Shown: positions 28,272-35,507 of the stretch, one piece after another | How the letters are laid out: each line of letters opens with the position of its first letter | Numbering within the stretch: position 1 is the first letter of the stretch | Source of the DNA: Blautia sp. | GTDB lineage: Bacteria > Bacillota > Clostridia > Lachnospirales > Lachnospiraceae | DNA: 35,507 nt | Direction: 5' to 3' | Assembly (NCBI GenBank): GCA_022777285.1 | Contig: JALFGN010000066.1 | Location: 1-35,507, forward strand | Notes under the pieces: generated by a model | The model's input: the letters and a program-made list of their open reading frames with translations, nothing else | The model's database searches: none | Told to the model about the DNA's origin: nothing | Translations under genes and position numbers: made by a program

Positions 28272-30548
28272 ATGAAACGTGATGTGAAAAAAATAATCAG
28301 TCAGATGACTCTGGAAGAAAAGGCAGGCATGTGTTCCGGTGAAGATTTCTGGCATTTAAAAAGTGTGGAACGTCTTGGAATCCCTGCAGTTATGGTAAGT
28401 GATGGTCCTCACGGACTGCGTAAACAGGACCAGGAAGCAGATCACCTGGGACAGAATGAAAGCATTAAAGCCGTGTGTTTTCCGACTGCCTGTGCAACTG
28501 CCTGCTCTTTTGACCGGGAGCTTCTGCAGACCCTTGGAGAGACGCTTGGAGAGGAATGCCAGGCACAGGATGTTTCGGTCATTCTTGGACCGGCAGTAAA
28601 TATTAAACGTTCTCCTCTTTGCGGAAGAAATTTTGAATATTTCTCAGAGGATCCCTATCTGGCTTCTGAGATGGCAGCGGCGCATATTAAAGGCGTACAG
28701 TCAAAAAATATAGGAACTTCCATCAAACATTTTGCGGCAAATAATCAGGAATATCGCAGAATGTCCTGTTCTTCCGAGATGGATGAAAGAACTTTCCGTG
28801 AAATTTATCTGGGCGCATTTGAGACCGCTATTAAAGAAGGAAAACCGGATACGGTTATGTGCTCTTATAACCAGATCAATGGAGAATTTGCATCAGAAAA
28901 CCATAAACTGCTTACAGAAATTCTGAGAGATGAATGGGGATTTGAAGGATATGTGATGTCTGACTGGGGTGCTGTAAATGAACGTGTGAAAGGTCTGGCA
29001 GCAGGTCTTGATCTGGAAATGCCCGGTAGCGGCGGTTATACAGACAAAGAAATCGTAGAAGCAGTAAAAAATGGTACATTGGATGAACAGGTGCTTGATA
29101 CGGCAGTTGAAAGAATCCTGAATATTATTTTTAAATATACAGATAACCGTCAGCCCGGAAGGTTTGATCTTGCGGAAGATCATAAACTGGCTGTTCGTAT
29201 TGCAGAAGAATCCATGGTATTGTTGAAAAATGACGGAATTCTTCCACTGAAAACAGAAGGTCAGAAGATTGCATTTATCGGTAAGTTTGCCAAGAATCCA
29301 AGATTCCAGGGAGGCGGAAGTTCTCACATTAATTCCTTTAAAGTAGAAAGTGCATTGGATGCTGTGAAAGAATACACAGAAGTGACTTATGCACAGGGTT
29401 ACGATGTAAAAGAAGATAAAATAGAGGAAGCAATGCTGAAAGAAGCAGTAGAAACTGCAAAAGCAGCAGATGTGGCTGTGATTTTTGCAGGACTTCCGGA
29501 TGCTTTCGAGTCAGAGGGATATGACAGAGAACATATGGCTATGCCAAATTGTCAAAATATCCTGATTGAAGATATTCTTAAGGTTCAGCCAAATGTGGTT
29601 GTTGTGCTTCACAATGGATCCCCTGTGGAAATGCCTTGGGCAGATCAGGTGAAAGGTATCCTGGAAGCCTATCTGTGCGGACAGGGTGCAGGGGCAGCAG
29701 AAGCAGCGATTCTCTTTGGTAAGGTAAATCCTTCCGGAAAGCTTGCAGAGACCATTCCATATAAATTATCAGACAATCCTTCCTATCTGAATTTCCCTGG
29801 AAATGGAAAAACAGTGGAATATAAAGAGGGCGTGTTTGTTGGATACCGCTATTATGATACAAAAGAAATGCCAGTTCGTTATCCTTTTGGATATGGATTA
29901 AGTTACACTACTTTTGCATACAGTGACCTGCAGTTGTCAGCAAAAGAAATAAAAGATACAGATAAACTGACCGTCAGTCTGAAAGTAAAAAATACAGGTG
30001 CGGTTGCCGGAAAAGAAGTTGTGGAACTTTATGTAGCAGATCATACAGGTGCTGCATTCCGTCCGGTGAAAGAATTGAAGAATTTCGTAAAAGTAGAACT
30101 CCATCCGGGAGAAGAAAAAACAGTTTCGATGGAACTGAATAAGAGAAGTTTTGCATGGTATAACGAAGAGATCCATGACTGGTATGCGGCTTCCGGAACC
30201 TATGAAATTCTTGTGGGAAGTTCCTCCAGAGATATCCGTCTGAAAGAACATGTGACAGTTCTTTCCACTACAAAAATTCCAATGCAGATTCATATGAATA
30301 CCACGATTTCTGAGCTGCTTGCAGAACCGAAGGCAAAGGCTGTTATTTCTGATCTGGTTGATAAGATGATGGTGAATATGGGCGGCGGCGCAGAAGAGGG
30401 TACTGCAGCAAGTGAAGCCATTACACCGGAAATGACATTAAAAATGATGGAAAATTCACCTCTTCGTTCTCTTAGAAGCTTTGCAGGACTCAGTACAGAA
30501 GAAGTACAGAGCCTGATTGAAAAAATCCAGGAAACAGTAAATGAATGA
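28272..30548 (+). CDS. GH3 beta-glucosidase (BglB type)
   Basis: 758-residue glycoside hydrolase family 3 enzyme, cytoplasmic (no signal peptide). Domain 1 (to about residue 300) has the nucleophile Asp231 in VMSDWGAVNERV, plus KHFAANNQEYRRM and DGPHGLRKQ substrate-binding motifs. Domain 2 has ESEGYDREHMAMP (413-425), which carries the probable acid/base glutamate. A fibronectin-III-like domain follows (GKEVVELYVAD...SFAWYNEEIHDWYAASGTYEILVGSSSRDIRL). About 95 extra residues end the protein, with helices and a Gly-rich NMGGGAEEGTAAS linker. Removes terminal beta-glucosyl units from glucosides taken into the cell. AAAGGAA before ATG 28272. Confidence 0.95.
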   Translation: MKRDVKKIISQMTLEEKAGMCSGEDFWHLKSVERLGIPAVMVSDGPHGLRKQDQEADHLGQNESIKAVCFPTACATACSFDRELLQTLGETLGEECQAQDVSVILGPAVNIKRSPLCGRNFEYFSEDPYLASEMAAAHIKGVQSKNIGTSIKHFAANNQEYRRMSCSSEMDERTFREIYLGAFETAIKEGKPDTVMCSYNQINGEFASENHKLLTEILRDEWGFEGYVMSDWGAVNERVKGLAAGLDLEMPGSGGYTDKEIVEAVKNGTLDEQVLDTAVERILNIIFKYTDNRQPGRFDLAEDHKLAVRIAEESMVLLKNDGILPLKTEGQKIAFIGKFAKNPRFQGGGSSHINSFKVESALDAVKEYTEVTYAQGYDVKEDKIEEAMLKEAVETAKAADVAVIFAGLPDAFESEGYDREHMAMPNCQNILIEDILKVQPNVVVVLHNGSPVEMPWADQVKGILEAYLCGQGAGAAEAAILFGKVNPSGKLAETIPYKLSDNPSYLNFPGNGKTVEYKEGVFVGYRYYDTKEMPVRYPFGYGLSYTTFAYSDLQLSAKEIKDTDKLTVSLKVKNTGAVAGKEVVELYVADHTGAAFRPVKELKNFVKVELHPGEEKTVSMELNKRSFAWYNEEIHDWYAASGTYEILVGSSSRDIRLKEHVTVLSTTKIPMQIHMNTTISELLAEPKAKAVISDLVDKMMVNMGGGAEEGTAASEAITPEMTLKMMENSPLRSLRSFAGLSTEEVQSLIEKIQETVNE

Positions 30549-30556
30549 TTATAAAT

Positions 30557-30588
30557 AAAAAACGGCAGAATTTTCTGCTGTTTTTTTA
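30557..30588 (+). terminator. Terminator after the GH3 gene
   Basis: AAAACGGCAGA pairs with TCTGCTGTTTT (one G-T pair), short loop, T-run at 30581-30587. Confidence 0.8.
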
Positions 30589-30637
30589 TTTGAATAAATA
30601 GCCAAAAAAGTAAAATATTCACAAATGGGTATCCGAA

Positions 30638-30666
30638 TGGACAAATAAAAGATTCTACAATATAGA
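30638..30666 (+). promoter_or_regulatory. Sigma-A promoter of the XRE regulator
   Basis: TGGACA (30638-30643), 17-base spacer, TATAGA (30661-30666). The start codon follows 21 bases on, after GGAG. Confidence 0.55.
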
Positions 30667-30687
30667 AAAGATTATTGGAGAATACGA

Positions 30688-31395
30688 ATGGAAACGGATA
30701 AACATAATATACCGAAAAGACTGGCTATATATCGACATAAACTGGGAAAAAGTCAGGAAGAGATGAGTAAAGAATTAGGCGTCAACCAGAGTCATTACAG
30801 TAAGATGGAAAATGGGACAAAATATATTTCCTATAGAAGTCTGAAAAGGTTTGAAGAAAATGGAGGGGATGTAAATTATCTGATTACAGGAATTCCTTAT
30901 CATACAGGTATTGTGGAAGCATGTGTACATAGATGCAGAACAGAGCAGGGAAAAACAGAACTGATCAAAACGTTGTTGTGGATTACAAGACAGGGAACAA
31001 TTCTTACTTATGGAGAGGACAGGAAGGAAGAAAATCGAAAAGTGTGGAAATATATTCGATTGGCAGAGCAGAGAAATACGCAGGAAACAATCTGGAAAAA
31101 TATCCGGAATCTGGAGCATTTGACACAGGCTCAGATGGCAGAAAGTCTGAAAATCAATATTAAAAGATATCAGAGACTGGAAAAACTGGAAGTGGATCCA
31201 GATGCAGATATTCTGAACTCGTTATATTTTCTGTACGGATATTCGCCTCTTGCAATTCTTGATGAAAATATGTATTACATAGACGAAATCAACAAAAGCT
31301 GGGAAAATTTTCCGGAATCGGTGAAACTGCAGCTGCATACAGTGTTGGAAGAAAACATGAAGTTGATTTTCATGTACGAAAAACAGGAAAAATGA
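30688..31395 (+). CDS. XRE-family regulator with two helix-turn-helix domains
   Basis: 235 residues. The first HTH_3 domain lies at about 8-60 (LAIYRHKLGKSQEEMSKELGVNQSHYSKMENGTKYISYRSLKRF). A second lies at about 130-190 (TIWKNIRNLEHLTQAQMAESLKINIKRYQRLEKLEVDPDADILNSLYFL). The linker and C-terminus have no recognisable domain. Two DNA-binding units on one chain are uncommon for this family and suggest binding to two spaced half-sites. Target unknown. No toxin or phage gene is adjacent. Confidence 0.88.
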   Translation: METDKHNIPKRLAIYRHKLGKSQEEMSKELGVNQSHYSKMENGTKYISYRSLKRFEENGGDVNYLITGIPYHTGIVEACVHRCRTEQGKTELIKTLLWITRQGTILTYGEDRKEENRKVWKYIRLAEQRNTQETIWKNIRNLEHLTQAQMAESLKINIKRYQRLEKLEVDPDADILNSLYFLYGYSPLAILDENMYYIDEINKSWENFPESVKLQLHTVLEENMKLIFMYEKQEK

Positions 31396-31434
31396 AAATT
31401 ACTGTCCTGCATTAACGGGACAGTAATTTTTTTT
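31395..31434. terminator. Bidirectional terminator containing a stop codon
   Basis: A perfect 13-bp stem AAAATTACTGTCC (31395-31407) with GGACAGTAATTTT (31418-31430), then T to 31434. It stops both convergent genes. The last codons and stop (31412-31414) of the minus-strand gene lie inside the right arm and loop. Confidence 0.9.
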
Positions 31435-32953
31435 CTACAGTGGGATAGCGTTTCATATCCGTATGAGGAATGAATTTTGCAGCCTGCATACGGATCAGAA
31501 AATCGGGGATGGATGCAAACTGGACACAGTACATGGTTTTTGTAAGATACTGAATATCTTCCAATCTGGAACGGTCAAGAAGTAACGTACGGGCACCGTC
31601 CAGGGAAGAATTGGGAATACAGGAATATTTCTCCATCGGAAGATCAGGAAAGATACCGATGGTAATGGCAGATTCCAGGTTGGAGTGTGCACTGAATGCG
31701 CCGGAGAGATAACAGTGCGTCAGGTTTTCACAGTCATATCCGGCAGTTTCCAAAAGACAGTCCACCATAGTATAAGCGGCAGCTTTTGTATCAAGGTACT
31801 GTTCAATATCTGTCTGAGAAAAATACAAAGCTTCCTGGTTGGCAGATTCTTCCTTTAAGGCATAGACGGCAGCGTATTCCTGGTCTTCCTCCAGGTAAAC
31901 GATTCGGTTAGAAGCATTGGGATTGAGTTTACCTGCTATATCGATCCAGCCATTGAGTCGCATCTGTGCCAGAAGATCGATGATGCCGGAACCGCAGATG
32001 CCGATCGGTTTCTGATTGCCAATGGTAGTAAAAGTGAGCTCTTTGCCGGAAATAGAGACGCTGTCAATGGCACCGTCCTGTGCCCGCATGCCAAAACGGC
32101 TGATATAGCCTTCTAAAGCCGGTCCCGCAGCACCGGCTCCGGCCAGAAGCCATTCCCGGTTTCCGATGACCAGTTCTCCGTTGGTGCCGATATCAAAAAA
32201 GAGACAGACCTCGTCTTTTTTATAGAAATCCATAGTTAAGAGACCGCTCACAATGTCTCCGCCAATATAGTTGGAAGCAGAAGGAATGATATATACGATA
32301 CCGGAAAAATCCAGCCCCAGTTCCTGCCCTTGAAACCATCCGGGATTCATGGTAACCGGTGCATAAGGTGCGGCAAAGACTGCCCATGCATTCAGTTTCA
32401 GAAGAAAATGAATCATAGATGTATTTCCTGAGATGATAAGAACCGGACAATTAGCGGCTTCGATTCCGGTTTCGTGTGACAGACGATGAATGAGGCGGTT
32501 GAATGTCTCTACGGTAGCCTGCTGCAGGATATCCATGTGGGAAGCGTCTTCCATGGTAAAGGTAATTCTGGTAAGAATATCTGTTCCGTAAGCAATCTGT
32601 CCGTTTGCTTCCCGGGCCTGGGCGAGAACCTCGCCTGTATTTACATTGATCAGCTGCATGATAATCGTTGTGGAGCCATAGTCTACGGCAAGACCATAAT
32701 GAGCATCACGGGTATCTCCCGGTTCCAGATGTGTAAGGATCCAATCGGACTCCCGGTATACGAGCGTGGCGGTCAGATGATAGCCGCATTCTCTGCACAT
32801 GGGATAGAGTTGTTGAAGTGCATGCAAAGAAATTTTTACAGGATCGTATCCAAGAGCAGAGAGTGCTTTTTCGATTCGCTGCTGATCCCCACCGGCTTCC
32901 TCTTCTGTGGGAGGGGTGAGGGTCAGATATATTTTTTCACTGAAATGTTTCAT
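31412..32953 (-). CDS. ASKHA-domain ATPase (RACo/RamA type) lacking ferredoxin domains
   Basis: 513 residues. From about residue 88 the protein has the ASKHA fold of corrinoid-protein reductive activators: phosphate loop GLAVDYGSTTIIMQL, then GTDILTRI, ISGNTSMIHFLL, SNYIGGDIVSGLL, LFFDIGTNGELVIGN, AGAGAAGPALEG, and GICGSGIIDLL near the C-terminus (DUF4445/RACo C-terminal domain). Relatives use ATP to return inactive Co(II) corrinoid to Co(I). They normally carry an N-terminal [2Fe-2S] domain or C-terminal [4Fe-4S] domains. Here neither is present and no cysteine cluster motif is visible, so a separate electron donor would be needed. No corrinoid protein or methyltransferase gene lies in the window. 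Ribosome site GGAGGG just upstream of the ATG. Confidence 0.85.
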   Translation of the reverse strand: MKHFSEKIYLTLTPPTEEEAGGDQQRIEKALSALGYDPVKISLHALQQLYPMCRECGYHLTATLVYRESDWILTHLEPGDTRDAHYGLAVDYGSTTIIMQLINVNTGEVLAQAREANGQIAYGTDILTRITFTMEDASHMDILQQATVETFNRLIHRLSHETGIEAANCPVLIISGNTSMIHFLLKLNAWAVFAAPYAPVTMNPGWFQGQELGLDFSGIVYIIPSASNYIGGDIVSGLLTMDFYKKDEVCLFFDIGTNGELVIGNREWLLAGAGAAGPALEGYISRFGMRAQDGAIDSVSISGKELTFTTIGNQKPIGICGSGIIDLLAQMRLNGWIDIAGKLNPNASNRIVYLEEDQEYAAVYALKEESANQEALYFSQTDIEQYLDTKAAAYTMVDCLLETAGYDCENLTHCYLSGAFSAHSNLESAITIGIFPDLPMEKYSCIPNSSLDGARTLLLDRSRLEDIQYLTKTMYCVQFASIPDFLIRMQAAKFIPHTDMKRYPTVEKKLLSR

Positions 32954-33031
32954 TGTCCCTCCAATAAGTTCTTTATTGATTATGTTATCATTTTAGTACA
33001 GATAGAAAAAAATAACAAGAGAAACAGATAC

Positions 33032-33059
33032 TTGCTTTTCTGCAAAGTGTTGTTAGAAT
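33032..33059 (+). promoter_or_regulatory. Promoter of the CoA-transferase gene
   Basis: TTGCTT (33032-33037), 16-base spacer, TAGAAT (33054-33059). It gives a leader of about 100 bases. The divergent ASKHA gene starts at 32953. Confidence 0.5.
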
Positions 33060-33166
33060 AAGCCTGGATGAGATTGGTGAGAACCCTTAATCCGATAAAG
33101 AACTGGACTTAAAAAGGGGATTCTGTTAAAATTACTTACAGATTGAAACGTGAGGAGAGAAGAAGA

Positions 33167-34678
33167 ATGTATGAAATTATGAGTTCCGATGAAGCCATTC
33201 GTCTGATTCGGGATGGTGATTGTATCTGTGTGAATTCTTTTGTAGGGATTGAAAATCCGGTGGAGCTGCATGAGGCACTTTTCCGGAGATATGAGAGAAT
33301 GCAGTCCCCCAGACATCTGACGATTATATCCAGTGCGGGATTCGGAGTCTGGGATGAAGAACATAATGCGGAAGGCTATATTCGAGAAGGCGCAGTGGAC
33401 CGTCTGATCTGTGGACACTTTGGAGCGATGCTGAGCACAAAGAAACTGGTACTGGAAGATCGTTTTGAGGCTTATAATCTGCCTTTGGGATGTATTTCAC
33501 ATGCCATTCGGGCACAGGCAGGAGGACTGCCGGGAGCACTTTCCAAAGTAGGGCTTGATATTTTTGTGGATCCGCGGCAGGAAGGTCCCGGGATTAATCG
33601 GATATCCATTGACGATTCCCTGGTAAAACATGTAGAAGTAGATGGGGAAGAATTTCTTTATTATAAACTGCCGAAAATCACCGTGGCTCTGATTAAAGGA
33701 ACAGCAGCAGACCGGAAAGGAAACATTTCTTTTGATGATATGTTTATGTCCGGTGATGCATTGTCGATCTGTCAGGCAGTAAAAGCAAACCACGGAAAAG
33801 TGATTGTACAGGTAGACCGTCTGGTGGACACACCTTCCCGTCCGAGAAATGCCATTATTCCCGGATGTCTGGTAGACGCTATCGTAGTGGCAGAGCCGGA
33901 ACAAAGAAACGAAGCATACACAGCTCTTACCGGAAGCTTTGAGATTCCTTATGAAGAGTGGAATGTGTGGAGCGAAAGGATTGATACCGTTTCTACCAAA
34001 CCGGCAAAGAATAGTGCTGTGGGCAACATTATCGGAAGAAGAGCAGCGATGGAACTGCGGGTCGATGATATTGTGAATATTGGAATCGGTATTCCGGAAA
34101 TGGTTTCCAGACATGCCAGAAAAAATGGCATGCTGGATATGGTGACACTTACCGTAGAATCTGGAGGAATCGGCGGTTTTCCGGTTTCCGGAGAAGCCTT
34201 CGGTGCTATGATCGGCGCTGCTTCTGTTTATGATATGGCCAATCAGTTTGACCTGTATGACAATGGAGGTCTGGATATCTGCTTTATGGGTGCGCTGGAA
34301 GTAGACGGACAGGGAAACGTAAATGCGCATCGTGGTCAGGGAGCTTTTGCAGGAATCGGAGGATTTGCAAATATCACATCCAGGACACCCACTGTTGTAT
34401 TTTGTATGACATTCAACACCAAAGGTCTGGAGGTTTCTCAGAAAAAAGGTGTTGTGACCATTCAGAAAGAGGGAACCATCCCCAAATTTGTAAATAAAGT
34501 AAACAGTATCAGCTTCTCGGCAAAACGAGCTATCGCAAACGGCCAGAAAGTCCTGTATGTAACGGAGCGCTGCGTGTTTCGATTGACACCGAAAGGACTG
34601 AAGCTGATCGAGGCTTATCCGGGAGTGGATGTAGAAAAGGATATCTTGTCTCAGCTGCCATTTGAAGTGGAACTATAA
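33167..34678 (+). CDS. Acetate/propionate-type CoA-transferase
   Basis: 503-residue fused alpha-beta CoA-transferase of family I (propionate CoA-transferase / YdiF type). It moves CoA between short-chain acids such as acetate, propionate, butyrate or lactate by a glutamyl-CoA thioester. The catalytic Glu is Glu331 in VESGGIGGFPVSG. The N-terminal half has GDCICVNSFVG and GHFGAMLSTKKLV; the C-terminal half has VNIGIGIPEMVSRHA and GQGAFAGIGGFANIT. Start at 33167 (GAGGAGA upstream) is better than the in-frame 33143. Single-gene unit with its own terminator. Substrate cannot be read from sequence alone. Confidence 0.92.
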   Translation: MYEIMSSDEAIRLIRDGDCICVNSFVGIENPVELHEALFRRYERMQSPRHLTIISSAGFGVWDEEHNAEGYIREGAVDRLICGHFGAMLSTKKLVLEDRFEAYNLPLGCISHAIRAQAGGLPGALSKVGLDIFVDPRQEGPGINRISIDDSLVKHVEVDGEEFLYYKLPKITVALIKGTAADRKGNISFDDMFMSGDALSICQAVKANHGKVIVQVDRLVDTPSRPRNAIIPGCLVDAIVVAEPEQRNEAYTALTGSFEIPYEEWNVWSERIDTVSTKPAKNSAVGNIIGRRAAMELRVDDIVNIGIGIPEMVSRHARKNGMLDMVTLTVESGGIGGFPVSGEAFGAMIGAASVYDMANQFDLYDNGGLDICFMGALEVDGQGNVNAHRGQGAFAGIGGFANITSRTPTVVFCMTFNTKGLEVSQKKGVVTIQKEGTIPKFVNKVNSISFSAKRAIANGQKVLYVTERCVFRLTPKGLKLIEAYPGVDVEKDILSQLPFEVEL

Positions 34679-34698
34679 AATAGAAAACAGGAAGAATC

Positions 34699-34736
34699 AC
34701 GCCGGTAATGCGAATTACCGGTACGTTTTTTCTGTT
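34699..34736 (+). terminator. Terminator after the CoA-transferase gene
   Basis: CCGGTAAT (34702-34709) pairs with ATTACCGG (34714-34721) around a GCGA loop. An outer ACG/CGT extends the stem, then TTTTTT. Confidence 0.85.
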
Positions 34737-34814
34737 TTGACAGGAGATTGCTTTTGTTCATAGCTTTTATGATTTCCGCATACATTGTAAAAACAGCGTC
34801 TTCGGAGGCTTATC

Positions 34815-35069
34815 TTGAAAGATTACATCGAAGAGCGGGCAGTGGAGATTGCGAGTTACATTATTGAGACAAAGGCGACAGTGAGACAGACTGCAAAAAA
34901 ATTTGGAATCAGCAAATCTACTGTGCATAAAGATATAACAGAAAGATTACTTCAGATTAATCCTTCTCTTGCTGCACAGGCACGAAAAGTTCTTGATATC
35001 AATAAGTCTGAGCGGCACATCCGCGGCGGACTAGCTACCAGAGAAAAATACTTACATATGGGACATTAG
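34815..35069 (+). CDS. spoIIID: Sporulation regulator SpoIIID
   Basis: 84-residue DNA-binding protein of the mother cell that switches gene expression from sigma-E to sigma-K dependent programmes. KDYIEERAVEIASYIIETKATVRQTAKKFGISKSTVHKDITERL contains the helix-turn-helix; NKSERHIRGGLATREKYLHM is the conserved basic C-terminus that also binds DNA. TTG start with GGAGG seven bases upstream. It marks the organism as an endospore former. Confidence 0.97.
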   Translation: MKDYIEERAVEIASYIIETKATVRQTAKKFGISKSTVHKDITERLLQINPSLAAQARKVLDINKSERHIRGGLATREKYLHMGH

Positions 35070-35107
35070 AATACAAATTCTCGGCCATTTTTAACATGGA
35101 TTCTGCC

Positions 35108-35150
35108 TTGCTTCTGTTTGTACAGCGGCGTATAATAGAAACAGAAGCAA
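35108..35150 (+). promoter_or_regulatory. MATE-gene promoter inside a 12-bp inverted repeat
   Basis: TTGCTTCTGTTT (35108-35119) and AAACAGAAGCAA (35139-35150) are perfect inverted repeats 19 bases apart. The -35 TTGCTT (35108-35113) is within the left arm, and TATAAT (35131-35136, spacer 17) is in the centre. The predicted start lies in the right arm, so the palindrome is not fully transcribed. An operator for a dimeric repressor is the best explanation. Confidence 0.6.
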
Positions 35151-35162
35151 GACGGAGAACAG

Positions 35163-35312
35163 ATGAAACGATTTTTTTCAAATACAGATTTGAGAAAACT
35201 GATCATACCTCTGATTATCGATCAATTTTTGCAGGCGTTTGTTGGACTGGCAGACTCTATCATGGTAGCAAGTGTAGGAGAAGCGGCAGTGTCGGGAGTG
35301 TCTCTGATTGAT
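35163..35312 (+). pseudogene. MATE-family efflux transporter, interrupted by an insertion element
   Basis: The first 50 codons encode a MATE transporter N-terminus: NTDLRKLIIPLIIDQFLQAFVGLADSIMVASVGEAAVSGVSLID, covering most of the first membrane helix and the GLADSIMVASVG motif. Intact family members continue for about 440 residues. Here the match ends at codon SLID; the frame then reads 25 unrelated residues of insertion-element end and stops at 35390. Ribosome site CGGAGA upstream of the ATG. The remainder presumably lies beyond the element, outside the window. Confidence 0.85.
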
Positions 35313-35362
35313 GAATTGCCACCGCATACTCGTGACTTTAGTCGTGAGTTAGATGGCTTTAC

Positions 35363-35391
35363 TTGTACAATTAAGGTACGTATGGTATAAT
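35363..35391 (+). promoter_or_regulatory. Promoter of tnpA, apparently giving a leaderless mRNA
   Basis: TTGTAC (35363-35368), 17-base spacer, TATAAT (35386-35391). The tnpA ATG begins only six bases after the -10, about where transcription should start, and no ribosome site precedes it. Confidence 0.6.
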
Positions 35392-35397
35392 GTAAAT

Positions 35398-35507
35398 ATG
35401 AATAAAACATCGTATATAACAATGCCAAAAGATGTTACGCATGGTAGGGGATATGTGTATTCATTGCAGTATCATATTGTATGGGTTACAAAATATAGAA
35501 AACCCAT
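35398..35507 (+). CDS. tnpA: IS200/IS605 Y1 transposase TnpA, N-terminal fragment
   Basis: Only the first 36 codons are in the window: MNKTSYITMPKDVTHGRGY followed by YSLQYHIVWVTKYRKP. The HIVWVTKYRKP stretch is the classic first strand of Y1 transposases. The HUH motif and catalytic tyrosine would lie further on. These single-strand transposases cut at the element's hairpin-marked ends and move it by circle formation. Confidence 0.9.
   Translation, partial: MNKTSYITMPKDVTHGRGYVYSLQYHIVWVTKYRKP

Larger units (their letters stand above)
35313..35507 (+). mobile_element. IS200/IS605-family element, left end (runs off window)
   Basis: The break in the MATE gene falls directly after TTGAT (35308-35312), a known target of ISDra2-like members, which insert 3' of the pentamer without target duplication. 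Fifteen bases in is an imperfect palindrome (35328-35349): ACTCGTGAC, TTTA loop, GTCGTGAGT. It has two G-T pairs, as in the subterminal hairpins that TnpA binds. The encoded Y1 transposase confirms the family. The right end and any tnpB are outside the window. Confidence 0.85.

Noticed and set aside
33497-34330. 277-residue minus-strand frame in the CoA-transferase gene
   Set aside because: Antisense shadow; the plus strand has intact catalytic motifs.

Overview
The window reads as a chromosomal segment of a spore-forming, anaerobic Gram-positive gut bacterium of the Clostridia, most likely Lachnospiraceae (Blautia-like; inferred from gene families and style, not from a search). Supporting signs are a TTG-initiated spoIIID, a complete V/A-type ATPase operon in the order of the Enterococcus hirae ntp operon, strong AGGAGG ribosome sites, purine-rich coding strands, and hairpin plus U-run terminators after most transcription units. 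I saw no tRNA, rRNA, CRISPR array or prophage genes.

Left end (1-4450), a decaying metabolic island. On the minus strand lies a molybdenum hydroxylase of the Desulfovibrio gigas Mop (aldehyde oxidoreductase) type. It is broken by an internal deletion of roughly 90 codons plus a frame change near 2896-2905. Downstream is an Fe-S/FAD oxidoreductase that seems to have lost its C-terminal half. A divergent small gene at 4073 also looks frameshifted.

4594-13173, housekeeping and metabolism: MTA/SAH nucleosidase (mtnN); an unknown membrane protein; an 88-residue unknown; a shared sugar-importer ATPase (msmX/ugpC type) without permeases; a CdaR-type regulator; then a two-gene unit of a YbhJ-type aconitase-family hydratase and a stand-alone TrpB2-type PLP enzyme.

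13174-14281, about 1.1 kb without a credible protein gene. It opens with a near-consensus extended promoter (13313-13341). What follows is A-rich, C-poor sequence that I can fold into a nested multi-branch domain and a 10 bp/7 bp pseudoknot. This is the best candidate for a large structured non-coding RNA and the most interesting item here. Its class is not known to me; ROOL, GOLLD and OLE models are the ones to test.

14282-17396: RluA-type pseudouridine synthase, an AI-2E/YtvI-type membrane protein preceded by a five-codon overlapping upstream ORF, and an orphan sugar-binding lipoprotein. 17562-26381: the nine-gene ATPase operon (ntpF-I-K-E-C-G-A-B-D) with its own promoter and terminator. 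The K subunit keeps all the Na+-ligand residues known from E. hirae, so Na+ coupling is expected.

26384-34726: hemerythrin; an AraC-type regulator divergent from a GH3 beta-glucosidase, which it probably controls; a double-HTH XRE regulator; an ASKHA (RACo-type) ATPase lacking its ferredoxin domain; and an acetate/propionate-type CoA-transferase. Right end: spoIIID, then a MATE transporter gene cut after 50 codons by the left end of an IS200/IS605-family element. The insertion lies directly 3' of TTGAT, and the element's Y1 transposase runs off the window.
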